Shown: positions 53,234 to 62,151 of the stretch, piece by piece | How positions within the stretch are numbered: position 1 is the stretch's first letter | How the letters are laid out: each line of letters opens with the position of its first letter | Origin: Paraburkholderia heleia NBRC 101817 | GTDB lineage: Bacteria; Pseudomonadota; Gammaproteobacteria; Burkholderiales; Burkholderiaceae | NCBI RefSeq assembly: GCF_000739775.1 | Contig: NZ_BBJH01000002.1 | Span: forward strand, 62,001 to 126,000 | Direction of reading: 5' to 3' | DNA length: 64,000 nt | The notes under the pieces: model-generated | What the model saw: only the letters and a program-made list of their open reading frames with translations | Told to the model about the DNA's origin: nothing | Database searches by the model: none | Translations under genes and position numbers: made by a program

Positions 53234-54466
53234 TCAAACTCGTGCGAAGAAAAGCGTGACATCGTCACGGCGCGCCTGTGAGCCTTGCCATTCGGAGAAG
53301 GTTTCGAGCAGGCGCGCGCAGATGAAAGAAGAAGCGTTCCCGCGCTCGGCGAGAATCCGCTCGAGCGTCCGGCGTTTGCCGAAGGCGATCTTGCGAGGAC
53401 CGCCGATCTGATCGGTCAGGCCGTCGGTGGAAATGAACAGCAGGCTGCCGTGCGGTACGGCGACGGCGTGCTGGGTCCACGTGTAATCGGCGAGGCTGTC
53501 GACATAGCCCACGCCCATGCGGTCGCCGGCAATGCTTTCGAACTGTTGCGCGTCCGCACGCAAGACATGCAGCGCGACCCGCGCACCGGCAAAGTGCAGC
53601 ACCTGGCTCGCGGCGTCGAACCAGAAGAACGCCGCGTCCAGACCGTCGTTGGACTGCGGGGTGTCGCCGGTGCCGTTGATTTGCCCGAGCAGTCCCTTCA
53701 CATTGCGATTGACGGCTGCGAGCAGCGCGCAAGGGTTGCGCGGGCCGATCTGTTCGAGCGCCTGCGAGAGCGACGCCGAGGCGAGCAAGGTCATGAACGC
53801 GCCGGGCACGCCGTGCCCTGTGCAATCGGCCACCGCGCCGAACCAGCCATCGGCGAATGCCGCGAAATGGTAGAAGTCGCCGCCCACCACGTCGCGCGGT
53901 TCCCAGACGAGCGCGGCATCGGGCAGCATGGTCGCGAGCGTTTCGCGCGACGCGCGCAGCATGGCTTGCTGGATCACGCTCGCATACTCGATGCTCTGCA
54001 TGATCTGGCGATTCTTTTCCGCCTGCATTTCCGCCACGATGGAAAGCAGGCGCAAGCCGTTGCCCACGCCAGCGAAGCGGCCTTCGCGCGTCACGATGAA
54101 CCCGTCGACGAGCGCCTTTTCGCCGACTTCAACGGTTTTGAACGTGAGCGCCTCGATGCTCATGGCCGCATCGACGATCAACGGCTCCTTGTCCATGAAC
54201 GCGATGCAGCTCTTCTTGTCGTATAGCTCGCGATGAAACGGCTTGCTCATTTGCGACAGGAAGATATCGCGGTTGATGAGGCCAATGGGGCGATCGTTTT
54301 CGATCACCGCGAGACTGGCCATGTCGCGCCTCGAATAGAAGATCTCCATGACGAGCGCGTTCGAATCCGAAGCGTCGATGGCCGGCACTTCCAGAGCCAG
54401 TTCTCCGGCGCTGCGCGGGCCTGCGGGAAAACCCGGACGACGAAACTGCGCGAGCGCGGGGTGCAT
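53234..54466 (-). CDS. siaA: SiaA-like PP2C phosphatase with CBS-type sensor region
   Basis: 410 residues. The C-terminal SpoIIE/PP2C domain is intact (EPRDVVGGDFYHF, AVADCTGHGVPGAFMTLLAS, GSLLFISTDGLTDQIGG, RRDDVTLFF) and would dephosphorylate SiaC. The N-terminal 150 residues look like a CBS pair (MASLAVIENDRPIGLINRDI, FIVTREGRFAGVGNGLRLL) rather than the periplasmic sensor plus HAMP of Pseudomonas SiaA, and there is no membrane helix. The signal is therefore probably an intracellular nucleotide or similar ligand. First gene of the operon. Confidence 0.9.
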   Translation of the reverse strand: MHPALAQFRRPGFPAGPRSAGELALEVPAIDASDSNALVMEIFYSRRDMASLAVIENDRPIGLINRDIFLSQMSKPFHRELYDKKSCIAFMDKEPLIVDAAMSIEALTFKTVEVGEKALVDGFIVTREGRFAGVGNGLRLLSIVAEMQAEKNRQIMQSIEYASVIQQAMLRASRETLATMLPDAALVWEPRDVVGGDFYHFAAFADGWFGAVADCTGHGVPGAFMTLLASASLSQALEQIGPRNPCALLAAVNRNVKGLLGQINGTGDTPQSNDGLDAAFFWFDAASQVLHFAGARVALHVLRADAQQFESIAGDRMGVGYVDSLADYTWTQHAVAVPHGSLLFISTDGLTDQIGGPRKIAFGKRRTLERILAERGNASSFICARLLETFSEWQGSQARRDDVTLFFARV

Positions 54467-54644
54467 GACTATCCATTCCGATGAATATGGAGATTCAGCA
54501 CGCTAATGGCTATTTATGTCATTTTCGTTACATGGTCGCGGGTAAGCGCTCAAGTTTGCTTGTTTAATACACCACAATGATCGACGAACGTCACGCTAAC
54601 GTTTGCGCGTTTTTTTCGCTTCCCTTGCGCAGGGTTTCGGTGCA

Positions 54645-54953
54645 TCACACTTCGATATAGATCCGTCCACCTTCGACCCTGGCGGGATACGTTGCGAGCT
54701 TCTCACGCACTGGCGCACAAAGCGGCTTGCCGTCACGTATGTCGAAGCGGCCATTGTGCTTCGGACATTCGATCACATGGCCCATGACGAGTCCGTCGCT
54801 CAGGTGCACATGTTCGTGCGTGCAAAGCCCGTCGCTCGCGTAGACCTTGTCTTCCACGCGGTAGATCGCAAAGGTGCGTCCACCGTGGTCGAAGCGCATG
54901 ACGTCTTCGTCTTCGATATCGTCGAGTGCGGCTGCGTCGATCCATTGGGCCAT
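54645..54953 (-). CDS. Rieske [2Fe-2S] ferredoxin, MocE-like
   Basis: 102 residues. The Rieske ligands are clear: CTHEHVHL (Cys-x-His) and CPKHNGRFD (Cys-x-x-His). It resembles the ferredoxin components of non-haem iron oxygenases, in particular MocE, which is found next to the desaturase-like MocD. It lies 43 bases after the desaturase gene and would pass electrons to it. No reductase gene is next to them. Confidence 0.9.
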   Translation of the reverse strand: MAQWIDAAALDDIEDEDVMRFDHGGRTFAIYRVEDKVYASDGLCTHEHVHLSDGLVMGHVIECPKHNGRFDIRDGKPLCAPVREKLATYPARVEGGRIYIEV

Positions 54954-54996
54954 GGTGTGTCTCCAGACTGGTATTGAAGGTTGTGTGCGCGACGGG

Positions 54997-56067
54997 TCAC
55001 GCTTCGGCGCGGCCGGGAACCGGACGCGCCACGTGATACGAGGGATCGCGTGTTTGCCGCACGAGCGCGGGAATGATTTCCGCATAGGCGGCAAGGCTGC
55101 TGCGATAGGGCGGCGGCATATCCATTTTCACGACTTCGTGCAGGCGCGGCAGCGCGTGAAAAGGAATCGTCGGAAACATGTGATGCTCGACGTGATAATT
55201 CATGTTCCAGTAGAGAAAACGGAACACGGGATTCATCATCACCGTGCGGCAATTGCGCCGGTGGTCGAGTACATTCTCGGGCATGCCCGCGTGCTGCGTG
55301 AGGCCGAAGTAGAGATAAAGCCACGCGCCGTAGAGGCTCGGCAGGCCGATATAGAGCAGCGGCAGGATGGTGCGAAAGCCGATGCACGCGCCAATCACGA
55401 TTGCGTACGCGAGCAGGCTCAGGCGCGCTTCGCGAATGGCCCTGGGCCATTCGGAAGCGGGCACGAAGCTTTGTTCTTCCGCGCCCAGCCGCCCGCATGC
55501 CGCGCAAATCATGCGCGGCACCTCGCGAGACGCGTGCTTGAGCGCGAAGATGTTGAGGGCGAGCGAGAGCCAGTCGGTGGGCCGCGGCGCGGCGATCTCG
55601 GGATCGCGGCCCACGACCAGCGTGTCGGTGTGATGGCGCGCGTGGCTCCAGCGCCAGATCGTCGCGCAGCGCAACACCTGGAACGACGCGATCTGGTAGA
55701 GCACGTCGTTCATCCAGCGCGTCTTGAATGCCGTGCCGTGACCCGCCTCATGCCAGCGCGAATCGGCAGGGCTGCAATAGAGTGTGCCGTAGAGCAGGTA
55801 CGCAGGCACCGCCCACCCCGAATGCGCGTGCCAGAGGAACCCGGCGAGCGCACCGCTCGCGACGATGGCTGCATACCAGATTGCGGTGTCGCGTATGGCG
55901 CGCGCGTCGCTGCGTTGCATCAACTGCTTCAGAACGGGGCGCGGCACGGCGCAACGATACCAGGGTGCGTTGACGAGGCCCGCTGCGCGCGCGCGTTCGC
56001 CTGCACCGCCGATGAGCCGGTAGTCCGCATGATGCGGCGCGTAAGCGCGAGTCTCCTGGTCGGCCAC
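54997..56067 (-). CDS. Fatty-acid-desaturase-like di-iron oxygenase, MocD-like
   Basis: 356 residues. The three His boxes that bind the di-iron centre are HEAGHGT, HARHH and HVEHH, and several membrane helices lie around them. Start is a GTG at 56067 with AAGGAG 6 bases upstream. With the Rieske ferredoxin it forms a two-part mono-oxygenase or desaturase like MocDE of rhizopine catabolism; the substrate here could be a lipid, an alkyl group or an amine. The remaining moc genes are absent. Confidence 0.88.
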   Translation of the reverse strand: MADQETRAYAPHHADYRLIGGAGERARAAGLVNAPWYRCAVPRPVLKQLMQRSDARAIRDTAIWYAAIVASGALAGFLWHAHSGWAVPAYLLYGTLYCSPADSRWHEAGHGTAFKTRWMNDVLYQIASFQVLRCATIWRWSHARHHTDTLVVGRDPEIAAPRPTDWLSLALNIFALKHASREVPRMICAACGRLGAEEQSFVPASEWPRAIREARLSLLAYAIVIGACIGFRTILPLLYIGLPSLYGAWLYLYFGLTQHAGMPENVLDHRRNCRTVMMNPVFRFLYWNMNYHVEHHMFPTIPFHALPRLHEVVKMDMPPPYRSSLAAYAEIIPALVRQTRDPSYHVARPVPGRAEA

Positions 56068-56198
56068 GAGTGTCTCCTTGACGTGTCGGCAGCGCGCGGC
56101 GTGCGATGCGCCGCGCGTATCAACACAAAAATAGGTGACGCGAGGCCGGGGCTCAACCGGAAGTTTGACGAAATTTCGTCAGCGAGCGTCCTGCGTGG

Positions 56199-57320
56199 TC
56201 AGGCTGCTACGCGCTCGCTGCGCGCTTGCGCGGCGCGGGTCGTATCCGCGCCGTCGGCGACGATCACCGGCACGCGCCGCGCGAGTGCGCACATCAGCTC
56301 GTAGCCGATGGTGCCCGACGCTTCGGCCACTTCGTCCACGCGCACCTGGTCGCCCCACAATTCGACCCCCGAACCGATGCCTGCCTGCGGGCACGGCGTG
56401 AGATCGACCGTCAGCATGTCCATCGAGACGCGGCCAACCACACGCGTGCGCACGCCATCCACGGCAATCGGCGTGCCGGTGGGCGCGTGGCGCGGATAGC
56501 CGTCCGCGTAGCCGCACGCCACCACGCCGATGCGCATGGGCCGCTCGACCTCGAAGGTGCGGCCATAGCCGATGGTTTCCTGCGGTGCGAGCGTCTGCAC
56601 GCCGATGATGCGGCTCGTGAGCGTCATGGCAGAGCGCAGGCCGAAGCCTTCCACGTGCCGCGCCACGCCCGTGGGCGACGCGCCATAGAGGATCGTGCCG
56701 GGGCGCACCCAGTCGCGATGCGCACGCGGATGCCAGAGCACGCCCGCCGAGTTCGATACCGATTGCTCGCCGGGAATGTCCTGCACCGCCGCATCGAAGG
56801 TATCGAGCTGCCAGTCGACCTGGCCGTCGTCGGCGTTCGCGAAGTGCGTCATGAGTCCGATTGCGCCGATCGCCGGAATGCCGCGTGCGCGCTCCCACGC
56901 GGCGCGATACGCATGGGGACGGAAACCCAGGCGGTTCATGCCCGAGTTCATCTTCAGCTGGATATCGATGGGCTGCTGTGGCTTCGCAGCCGCGAGCAGA
57001 TCGAGTTGCTCGTGGCAGTGCACGGCCACGGTGAGCCGGTGCGCCACGACCAGTTCGACGTCGGCGGGTTCGAACACGCCTTCGAGCAGCAGCAGCGGTT
57101 TGGCCCAGCCCAGTTCACGCACGCGCACGGCTTCATCGAGGTCGAGCAGGGCGATGCCGTCGGCGCCCGCGAGCGCGGGGTAGATGCGCTCGATGCCGTG
57201 ACCGTACGCGTTGGCCTTGATCACGGCGAAGGCGCGCGAGCCGGCGGCGATCTGCTTCGCCAGCTGCAGGTTGTGACGGACGGCGTCGGGTCGAATGCGG
57301 GCGACGATGGGGCGCGGCAT
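56199..57320 (-). CDS. alr: Alanine racemase
   Basis: 373 residues. The PLP lysine is K35 in [11 protein letters not shown] at the N-terminus; the second catalytic residue is the Tyr in [19 protein letters not shown] and IGYGRTF are further family signatures. It interconverts L- and D-alanine for peptidoglycan or for D-Ala use as carbon source; the gene could equally be named dadX, as the context does not decide. AGGAA lies 5 bases before the ATG. Confidence 0.93.
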   Translation of the reverse strand: MPRPIVARIRPDAVRHNLQLAKQIAAGSRAFAVIKANAYGHGIERIYPALAGADGIALLDLDEAVRVRELGWAKPLLLLEGVFEPADVELVVAHRLTVAVHCHEQLDLLAAAKPQQPIDIQLKMNSGMNRLGFRPHAYRAAWERARGIPAIGAIGLMTHFANADDGQVDWQLDTFDAAVQDIPGEQSVSNSAGVLWHPRAHRDWVRPGTILYGASPTGVARHVEGFGLRSAMTLTSRIIGVQTLAPQETIGYGRTFEVERPMRIGVVACGYADGYPRHAPTGTPIAVDGVRTRVVGRVSMDMLTVDLTPCPQAGIGSGVELWGDQVRVDEVAEASGTIGYELMCALARRVPVIVADGADTTRAAQARSERVAA

Positions 57321-57667
57321 AGGCGTTCCTGTGGGTTGGATGGCGGAAATCTAGTGATTTATGCAATCGTATTGATTTTCGTCCAGTTATTTTTAATGTA
57401 TTTATGAATGAATTTGGTCGAAACGACTGTCGCCAGCCCCGTGAGGCAACGGATCAGTCCGCCATCAGAGGAGCCGGGCGCCGCGGTGTCGATTCCCGCC
57501 CGAGGTGACCGAAAGCACGAGAGGCGTGACGAGCTGTAGCTTCTTGAGCGCCGCGCGCATGGCGATGACGCCGCCCATCGACTGGGCGATCAGCGCTGTC
57601 GGCTGCCATGCTCGATCGGCCGATGCTCACGTGCATGTCTCCAGTGTGCCTGCAGGCAATGACGGGT
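57321..57667. other. Gap between alr and the LysR gene
   Basis: About 350 bases. Next to alr there is a short AT-rich stretch (57350-57420) likely carrying its promoter. The rest holds the remnant of a hydrolase gene listed separately and otherwise nothing recognised. Confidence 0.5.
57465..57626 (-). pseudogene. Fragment of an alpha/beta-hydrolase gene
   Basis: A minus-strand frame between two stops reads WQPTALIAQSMGGVIAMRAA and then LKKLQLVTPLVLSVTSGG. AQSMGG is the nucleophile elbow of an alpha/beta hydrolase and VTPLVLSVTSGG the strand that follows it. Nothing else of the enzyme is present on either side, so this is a 50-codon relic of a deleted gene. Confidence 0.6.
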
Positions 57668-58561
57668 TCATTGTGCCTCGCCCGTCGGCTGCTGCTCACG
57701 GGCGCGCGATTCGAGCAGCTGGATCAACAGGCGCGCGGGGTCGCTCAGCGAGCCCGGGGCGCGATGCACAAGGCCGACGTCGCGGTGGAACGTGTGCTGC
57801 CCGAGATCGATTGCGCGCACTTTGGCGGGCCAGCGCCGCCACGCCGACGTTTGCGGCACCAGCGCGACGCCCACGCCGTTCGCAACGAGCCCGACGATAG
57901 CCTCCAGTTCGTCGAGTTCGCTCAGGTCTTGTACGGTGTAGTGCATGCGGCGCAGGAAGCGGTCTACCTGGCGGCCGCCGAACGATGCCCGATCGTAGCG
58001 GATGAAGGGTTGCGTCGCCAGCAGTTCGGCCCAGTCGTGGCCTTTCACATGGCGCGGCACGATGAGCCGGAACGGCTCGCGCGCGAGCGTGGTCCAGCGC
58101 AGATCGCTTTGCAGTGCGAAGGGTGGACGGATGATGGCCGCCATGTCGATTTCGCCCGCATCCACGAGATTGTGAAGGTCCATCGAAACGCCGGGGATCA
58201 CACGCGTGCGGCAGCCGGCACAACGGCGGTGGAATTCGGCGAGCGCCTCGGGCACCAGCGCGCGCTGCACGGACGCGATCGCGCCGAGCGTGACGCGCCC
58301 GGTCGCCGCGGGGCCGGCCGCGTTCGAACTCAGGTTTTCATAGAGCCGGATGACTTCCTGTGCTTGCGCGAGGATCTGCTGGCCCATCGCGTTCAGGCGC
58401 GCGGCGCGCCCCTCGCGGTCGAACAGCGTGAAGCCCAGCTCCGCTTCGAGGCGCTGCATTTGCGCGCTGACAGCGGCCTGGGTCAGGCCGATCTTCTGTC
58501 CCGCCGCGGCGAACGTGCCTTCTCTCGCCACGGCAACGAGGGTTCTGAGCTCACGTATCAT
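57668..58561 (-). CDS. LysR-family regulator
   Basis: 297 residues. N-terminal helix-turn-helix (GTFAAAGQKIGLTQAAVSAQ, then MQRLEAELGFTLFDREGRAA) and a periplasmic-binding-like effector domain. It is divergent from the VOC gene with 102 bases between, the standard layout for control of the divergent gene. A near-palindromic AT-rich stretch lies in that gap. Effector unknown. Confidence 0.92.
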   Translation of the reverse strand: MIRELRTLVAVAREGTFAAAGQKIGLTQAAVSAQMQRLEAELGFTLFDREGRAARLNAMGQQILAQAQEVIRLYENLSSNAAGPAATGRVTLGAIASVQRALVPEALAEFHRRCAGCRTRVIPGVSMDLHNLVDAGEIDMAAIIRPPFALQSDLRWTTLAREPFRLIVPRHVKGHDWAELLATQPFIRYDRASFGGRQVDRFLRRMHYTVQDLSELDELEAIVGLVANGVGVALVPQTSAWRRWPAKVRAIDLGQHTFHRDVGLVHRAPGSLSDPARLLIQLLESRAREQQPTGEAQ

Positions 58562-58585
58562 TCATCAGGAATATTTGTGTATCGG

Positions 58586-58604
58586 AAAATTATATATTGA
58601 TTTT
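58586..58604. promoter_or_regulatory. AT-rich near-palindrome in the LysR/VOC gap
   Basis: AAAATTATATATTGATTTT has AAAAT/ATTTT arms and a T-N-A rich core, in the middle of the divergent gap. It fits a LysR-type box and also provides -10-like TATATT. Position supports a regulatory role. Confidence 0.45.
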
Positions 58605-58663
58605 ATTTTTGCTTCGGTCTCTCTACCATGGCGGGATCGCTTTCGAAGACAGTGGAGACACGC

Positions 58664-59089
58664 ATGTCGCTTTCCCCCTTTCACCTCGCCATTCCCGTTT
58701 ATGACCTCGCAGCCGCGCGCGACTTCTACGGCCGCGTCTTCGGCCTGGCGGAAGGGCGTTCCAGCGCACAGTGGGTCGACTTCGACTTCTTCGGTCATCA
58801 GCTCGTGATTCACGAGCACCCGAAAACGGCTTCGCAGGACCACGCGCACACCAACCCCGTGGACGGCCACGACGTGCCGGTGCCGCATTTCGGCGTCGTG
58901 CTGAGCTGGGGCGATTGGGAGACGCTGGCCGAGCGCCTCAAGACCTTCGGCGTGAAGTTCGTGATCGAACCGTACGTGCGCTTCAAGGGGCAGGTGGGCG
59001 AGCAAGCCACGATGTTCTTCCTCGATCCGTGCGGCAATGCGCTCGAATTCAAGGCGTTCAAGGACATCGGCCAGCTGTTCGCCAAATAA
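58664..59089 (+). CDS. VOC family protein (glyoxalase/bleomycin-resistance fold)
   Basis: 141 residues. Two beta-alpha-beta repeats: [20 protein letters not shown] at the start with the first metal His, QLVIHEHP in the middle, [19 protein letters not shown], and the C-terminal [15 protein letters not shown] with the metal Glu. This pattern is conserved in VOC proteins annotated as dioxygenase-like. GTGGAG lies 5 bases before the ATG at 58664. The divergent LysR gene probably controls it. Reaction unknown. Confidence 0.9.
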   Translation: MSLSPFHLAIPVYDLAAARDFYGRVFGLAEGRSSAQWVDFDFFGHQLVIHEHPKTASQDHAHTNPVDGHDVPVPHFGVVLSWGDWETLAERLKTFGVKFVIEPYVRFKGQVGEQATMFFLDPCGNALEFKAFKDIGQLFAK

Positions 59090-59246
59090 GTGCGATTGGC
59101 CGCGAGGCGGTCAATGCGCCGGCTCAGGCATGGACCCGACGGCGGCGTCGCCACGAAATTGCCGGACAGCGCAGGCGTGCCCTCGCGCGCGCTATGCGGC
59201 GCGGATATTCAGCTGCGGTTGCCGCCGGCGGGCGGGTATCGGCGCC

Positions 59247-59531
59247 TCAGTGGTGCAGATAAAGCACGGCGCGCGAATGCGAGTGCGCGCTCATGCCCGA
59301 TTGCGACATGCCGCCCGGTACGCCGCCCACGCCCCACAGCGTGGCATCGTCGGCGCCACTGCGCGTCGCGACGCGTGCTTCGGCGGCGTGCACGTCGGCG
59401 GGAAGCTGCGCGTGTGCCGCAGGGCCGCTGATCAAATCGAGCCGGGCGTAGGCGTTGCCGGTTTGTGCGAACGCAGCGGCTGGCAAGACTAGCGCCGCAA
59501 TGAGCGCGGTTGAATAGAATCCGGTTTTCAT
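59247..59531 (-). CDS. Small secreted protein with a DUF4148-like tail
   Basis: 94 residues. Signal peptide ending AAAFAQ. The mature part has LPADVHAAEARVA, similar to the YPANIQAAEARVAAQ of the DUF4148 protein at 31724, then a Gly/Ser/His-rich end (GMSQSGMSAHSHSR). I start at the ATG at 59531 with GGAGGTTCGG upstream. Function unknown; a role in the envelope is inferred from export. Confidence 0.7.
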   Translation of the reverse strand: MKTGFYSTALIAALVLPAAAFAQTGNAYARLDLISGPAAHAQLPADVHAAEARVATRSGADDATLWGVGGVPGGMSQSGMSAHSHSRAVLYLHH

Positions 59532-59734
59532 GATCCGAACCTCCATCGTGTTCGCCGCGATGCCGCCTGCGAGAGGCCCGGCGGCTCGCAAGACGAGCAT
59601 AGGAGCAGATTCTTAACTGTGGATTAACGCAAATGCACAGGCGCGTTTTAAGCGATTTTTAAGTCTCGCTCGACATAGTAGAAAACGCCTCCGGGCGCAA
59701 ACCGCGCGTGGAGACTCGAATAATGGAGGATGAG

Positions 59735-60217
59735 ATGCGTTTTCGCACTGCTATGGCGGCGGCCGCACTGGTGTGCGCACCGGCCCTCGCACTGGCCGCC
59801 CAGCCGCTTTTCGTCAACGTCGACGGCCACCTCGTTCCGGCTCAGGGCGAGACCCATGTGGTCCAGACCTCGGCTGGCCCCGTCAAGATCAGCACGTGGA
59901 GCTGGCACAGCCCGAACGGCGCCAGCAGCATTCAGGTTCAGAGCAGCAGCGGCGGACCGCCGCCCGCGTGGGCACTGCAGCAGATGCGTGCAATGACCAC
60001 GCAGATGTGGGTCATGCAGGCCCAGATGCAGCAGCTCCAGCAGGCGGCATTCAACGGTGCGTTCGCGATGCCAGCGCCGATGCCTGTACTGTTCGCGGTG
60101 CCCGCGTGGGCAATGCCAGAGCCTGTGATCGTGGTCTATCCGGGGCATGCGCCCGCGCCTGCATCGGGACAACCGCCAGCGGTCGTGCGGCCGCACACGC
60201 CAGCAGTGAAAGCGTAA
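59735..60217 (+). CDS. Exported protein with Met/Gln-rich and Pro-rich regions, unknown function
   Basis: 160 residues. Signal peptide ALVCAPALALAAQ. Mature N-terminus is hydrophilic; residues about 80-115 are rich in Met and Gln (MRAMTTQMWVMQAQMQQLQQ); the end is rich in Pro and Ala. Start at the ATG at 59735 with GGAGG 5 bases upstream. I do not recognise the family. Met-rich stretches sometimes bind copper, but nothing nearby supports that. Confidence 0.65.
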   Translation: MRFRTAMAAAALVCAPALALAAQPLFVNVDGHLVPAQGETHVVQTSAGPVKISTWSWHSPNGASSIQVQSSSGGPPPAWALQQMRAMTTQMWVMQAQMQQLQQAAFNGAFAMPAPMPVLFAVPAWAMPEPVIVVYPGHAPAPASGQPPAVVRPHTPAVKA

Positions 60218-60322
60218 GCGCGCAACCCTGCAAGGGCACGGCCGCCAGTTGACTCTGGCGGCCGGCACAAATGATCAGGAAAGCTGACTGCTGTAAGCGT
60301 CAGGTCGCGTAGCGTGTAAATA

Positions 60323-60628
60323 CTAGGGCTGCTGCCAGTGGAAGCGATCTCCGCGCAGGGGCGCGCCGTTATCGTCAAGTCTCTGGTCGCCGCTTGGGAG
60401 CATATCGAAATACGACTTGTCGTCTTTCCGAGTCCCCGTATGCAACGCGGCGCGCGAAATGCCCGGCGGGATGGACGAGGGCGAGGCGGGAGGCCAATGC
60501 AGCGTGGCAGGCGCCGCGCTCTGGGGAGAGGGCAGATCCGTGTTTTCGTTCGCGGCGGCGAGGCCCACGGCCCATGCGGCCGGGACCGTAGCCAGAACGA
60601 TCAGCACGGGGAACGTAGCGTGTCTCAT
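60323..60628 (-). CDS. Small exported protein of unknown function
   Basis: 101 residues. N-terminal signal peptide (VLIVLATVPAAWAVGLA), then a Pro/Ser-rich spacer and a charged C-terminus (SYFDMLPSGDQRLDDNGAPL). No Cys after the signal, so not a lipoprotein. Family not recognised. The signal peptide and codon use suggest a real gene. Confidence 0.6.
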   Translation of the reverse strand: MRHATFPVLIVLATVPAAWAVGLAAANENTDLPSPQSAAPATLHWPPASPSSIPPGISRAALHTGTRKDDKSYFDMLPSGDQRLDDNGAPLRGDRFHWQQP

Positions 60629-60919
60629 ACGCGGCCACCACGTGAATGCACTGACTGGGCCTGTATTTTATGTCACGACTTAGCGTATTTCCAGGCGCCG
60701 GCATTACGCCAGGCACAAGCCGGGCCCGCCGCCCGCGCCACGCTGTGCAGTTGTCCAATCCAGCCGATTTCCGCTGTTTCTTGTGCCGAATAGACGTTAT
60801 CCGCCCGCCTGGGGGCCGTTTTGAGCAGTATTTCCAGGGAGTTCGACCCTTTCAATCCGTTTGAAAGGGCGCGCGGCGCGTATACCGGGTGGCCGGGATG
60901 TGCCCGTTTGCCTTTGAGC

Positions 60920-61585
60920 TTACGAAATCGGCTGGGAATCCGGCGTGGGGTTGCCGAGGTCGTCGGTGGGCACGTATTGCTGATCGAACGCCGCCACATA
61001 CAAGGCCCATTCGGGGTCGCCCAGATCCACGAGCAGCGCGCCGTCCTGCCAGATGTCGTTGTGGTCGTTCGCGTCGTTGTCCGCCTTGTGGATGAACTCG
61101 CCCTTCGAGCCCTGGTTCATGTGGACGTCGTGTATGCCGTCGCCTTCGCTGTAGAAGCGGCCAAATACGTAGACGTCGAGCGACGATTGTTGCGCGCGCA
61201 ACAGCAGTCGCTGCAGCGAGGCGACGGGCTCCACCTGGTCGGAGCCGTCCATCACGTCGCTGTTGCGCCACACGCCCGTATTGGCGAGGAAGTCGCTGCG
61301 CTGGAAGTCGATGGCCGGCAGCGCTTCGGTTCCCGTGAGATTGGTCGAGCCTTCGGCCGCGCCCTCGATCGTAGCGAGGACGTTGTGGTTGAAATCGAAC
61401 ACGAGCTTGTATTTGAGCAGGTCGTCCGCGTCCGTGGTGCCGACGTTCACGGCGATGTCCCAGCGCGCGCCGTTGACCGTTACACCGAAGTGCAGGTGGT
61501 ACTGGACTTCGTGTGGCCGCCGCGTGGCTTTCAACTGCGGCGCGGAAACGATCTTCGCCTTGACGTAGCCGTAAGGAAGGGCCAT
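60920..61585 (-). CDS. DUF2278 (YukJ-like) family protein
   Basis: 221 residues. The start LPYGYVKAKIVSAPQLKATR and the motifs HEVQYHLHFGV, INVG-like AVNVGTTDADDLLKYKLVFDF and the C-terminal VHMNQGSKGEF plus NDIWQDGALLVDLGDPEW fit the DUF2278 family. Its biochemical function is not known. No signal peptide. GGAGGAG lies just before the ATG. It stands alone. Confidence 0.8.
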   Translation of the reverse strand: MALPYGYVKAKIVSAPQLKATRRPHEVQYHLHFGVTVNGARWDIAVNVGTTDADDLLKYKLVFDFNHNVLATIEGAAEGSTNLTGTEALPAIDFQRSDFLANTGVWRNSDVMDGSDQVEPVASLQRLLLRAQQSSLDVYVFGRFYSEGDGIHDVHMNQGSKGEFIHKADNDANDHNDIWQDGALLVDLGDPEWALYVAAFDQQYVPTDDLGNPTPDSQPIS

Positions 61586-61742
61586 CGCGCGCTCCTCCAG
61601 GTTCGGGTGGATTCGCCATTGTGCCGCGCGAACGTGAACTTGCGCTTACAGCGTGCGCGCGGCGCCGCGTCATCGCTTTACGGTTGCTCGACTGCGGCTG
61701 TCGGCGCGCTTTCACGGCGGCGCCGGCAACCTCATGCCACGC

Positions 61743-62096
61743 TTAGCCCAGCGCCACGACCGCGATTTCCACGAGCAGTTGCGGCGACGCCAGCTGCGCC
61801 TGCACCGTCGCACGCGTGGGTGCGCAGCCTTCGGGCACCCACGCGTCCCACACCTCGTTCATACCCGCGAAATCGCGCGCGATATTCGCGAGCCACACTT
61901 GCGCGGAAACGAGCCGCGTCTTGTCGATGCCGGCCTTGGCGAGAAAGCCGTCGATCTTCGCGAGCACGGCGGCGGTCTGGATCTTCACGTCGGGCGACGG
62001 ATCGGCTGACGTTTGGCCGCCCACGAACACGAGTCCCGCGGCTTTCACGACGCGGCTCATGCGCTGATTGATTTCGATGCGAACGATATCGTTCAT
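61743..62096 (-). CDS. RidA family enamine/imine deaminase
   Basis: 117 residues with the RidA (YjgF/UK114) fold; the ligand-binding Arg is in CAPTRATVQAQL and the start has RMSRVVKAAGLVFVGGQTS. RidA proteins hydrolyse reactive enamines and imines. The gene lies 55 bases downstream of a flavoprotein amino-acid dehydrogenase whose product is an imine, so it probably clears that product. Third gene of the right-edge operon. Confidence 0.9.
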   Translation of the reverse strand: MNDIVRIEINQRMSRVVKAAGLVFVGGQTSADPSPDVKIQTAAVLAKIDGFLAKAGIDKTRLVSAQVWLANIARDFAGMNEVWDAWVPEGCAPTRATVQAQLASPQLLVEIAVVALG

Positions 62097-62151
62097 GTGT
62101 CTGCAAGCTCCTTCGCCGCAACGGCGATCTGAGGTGAGGAAATCGATGGCG

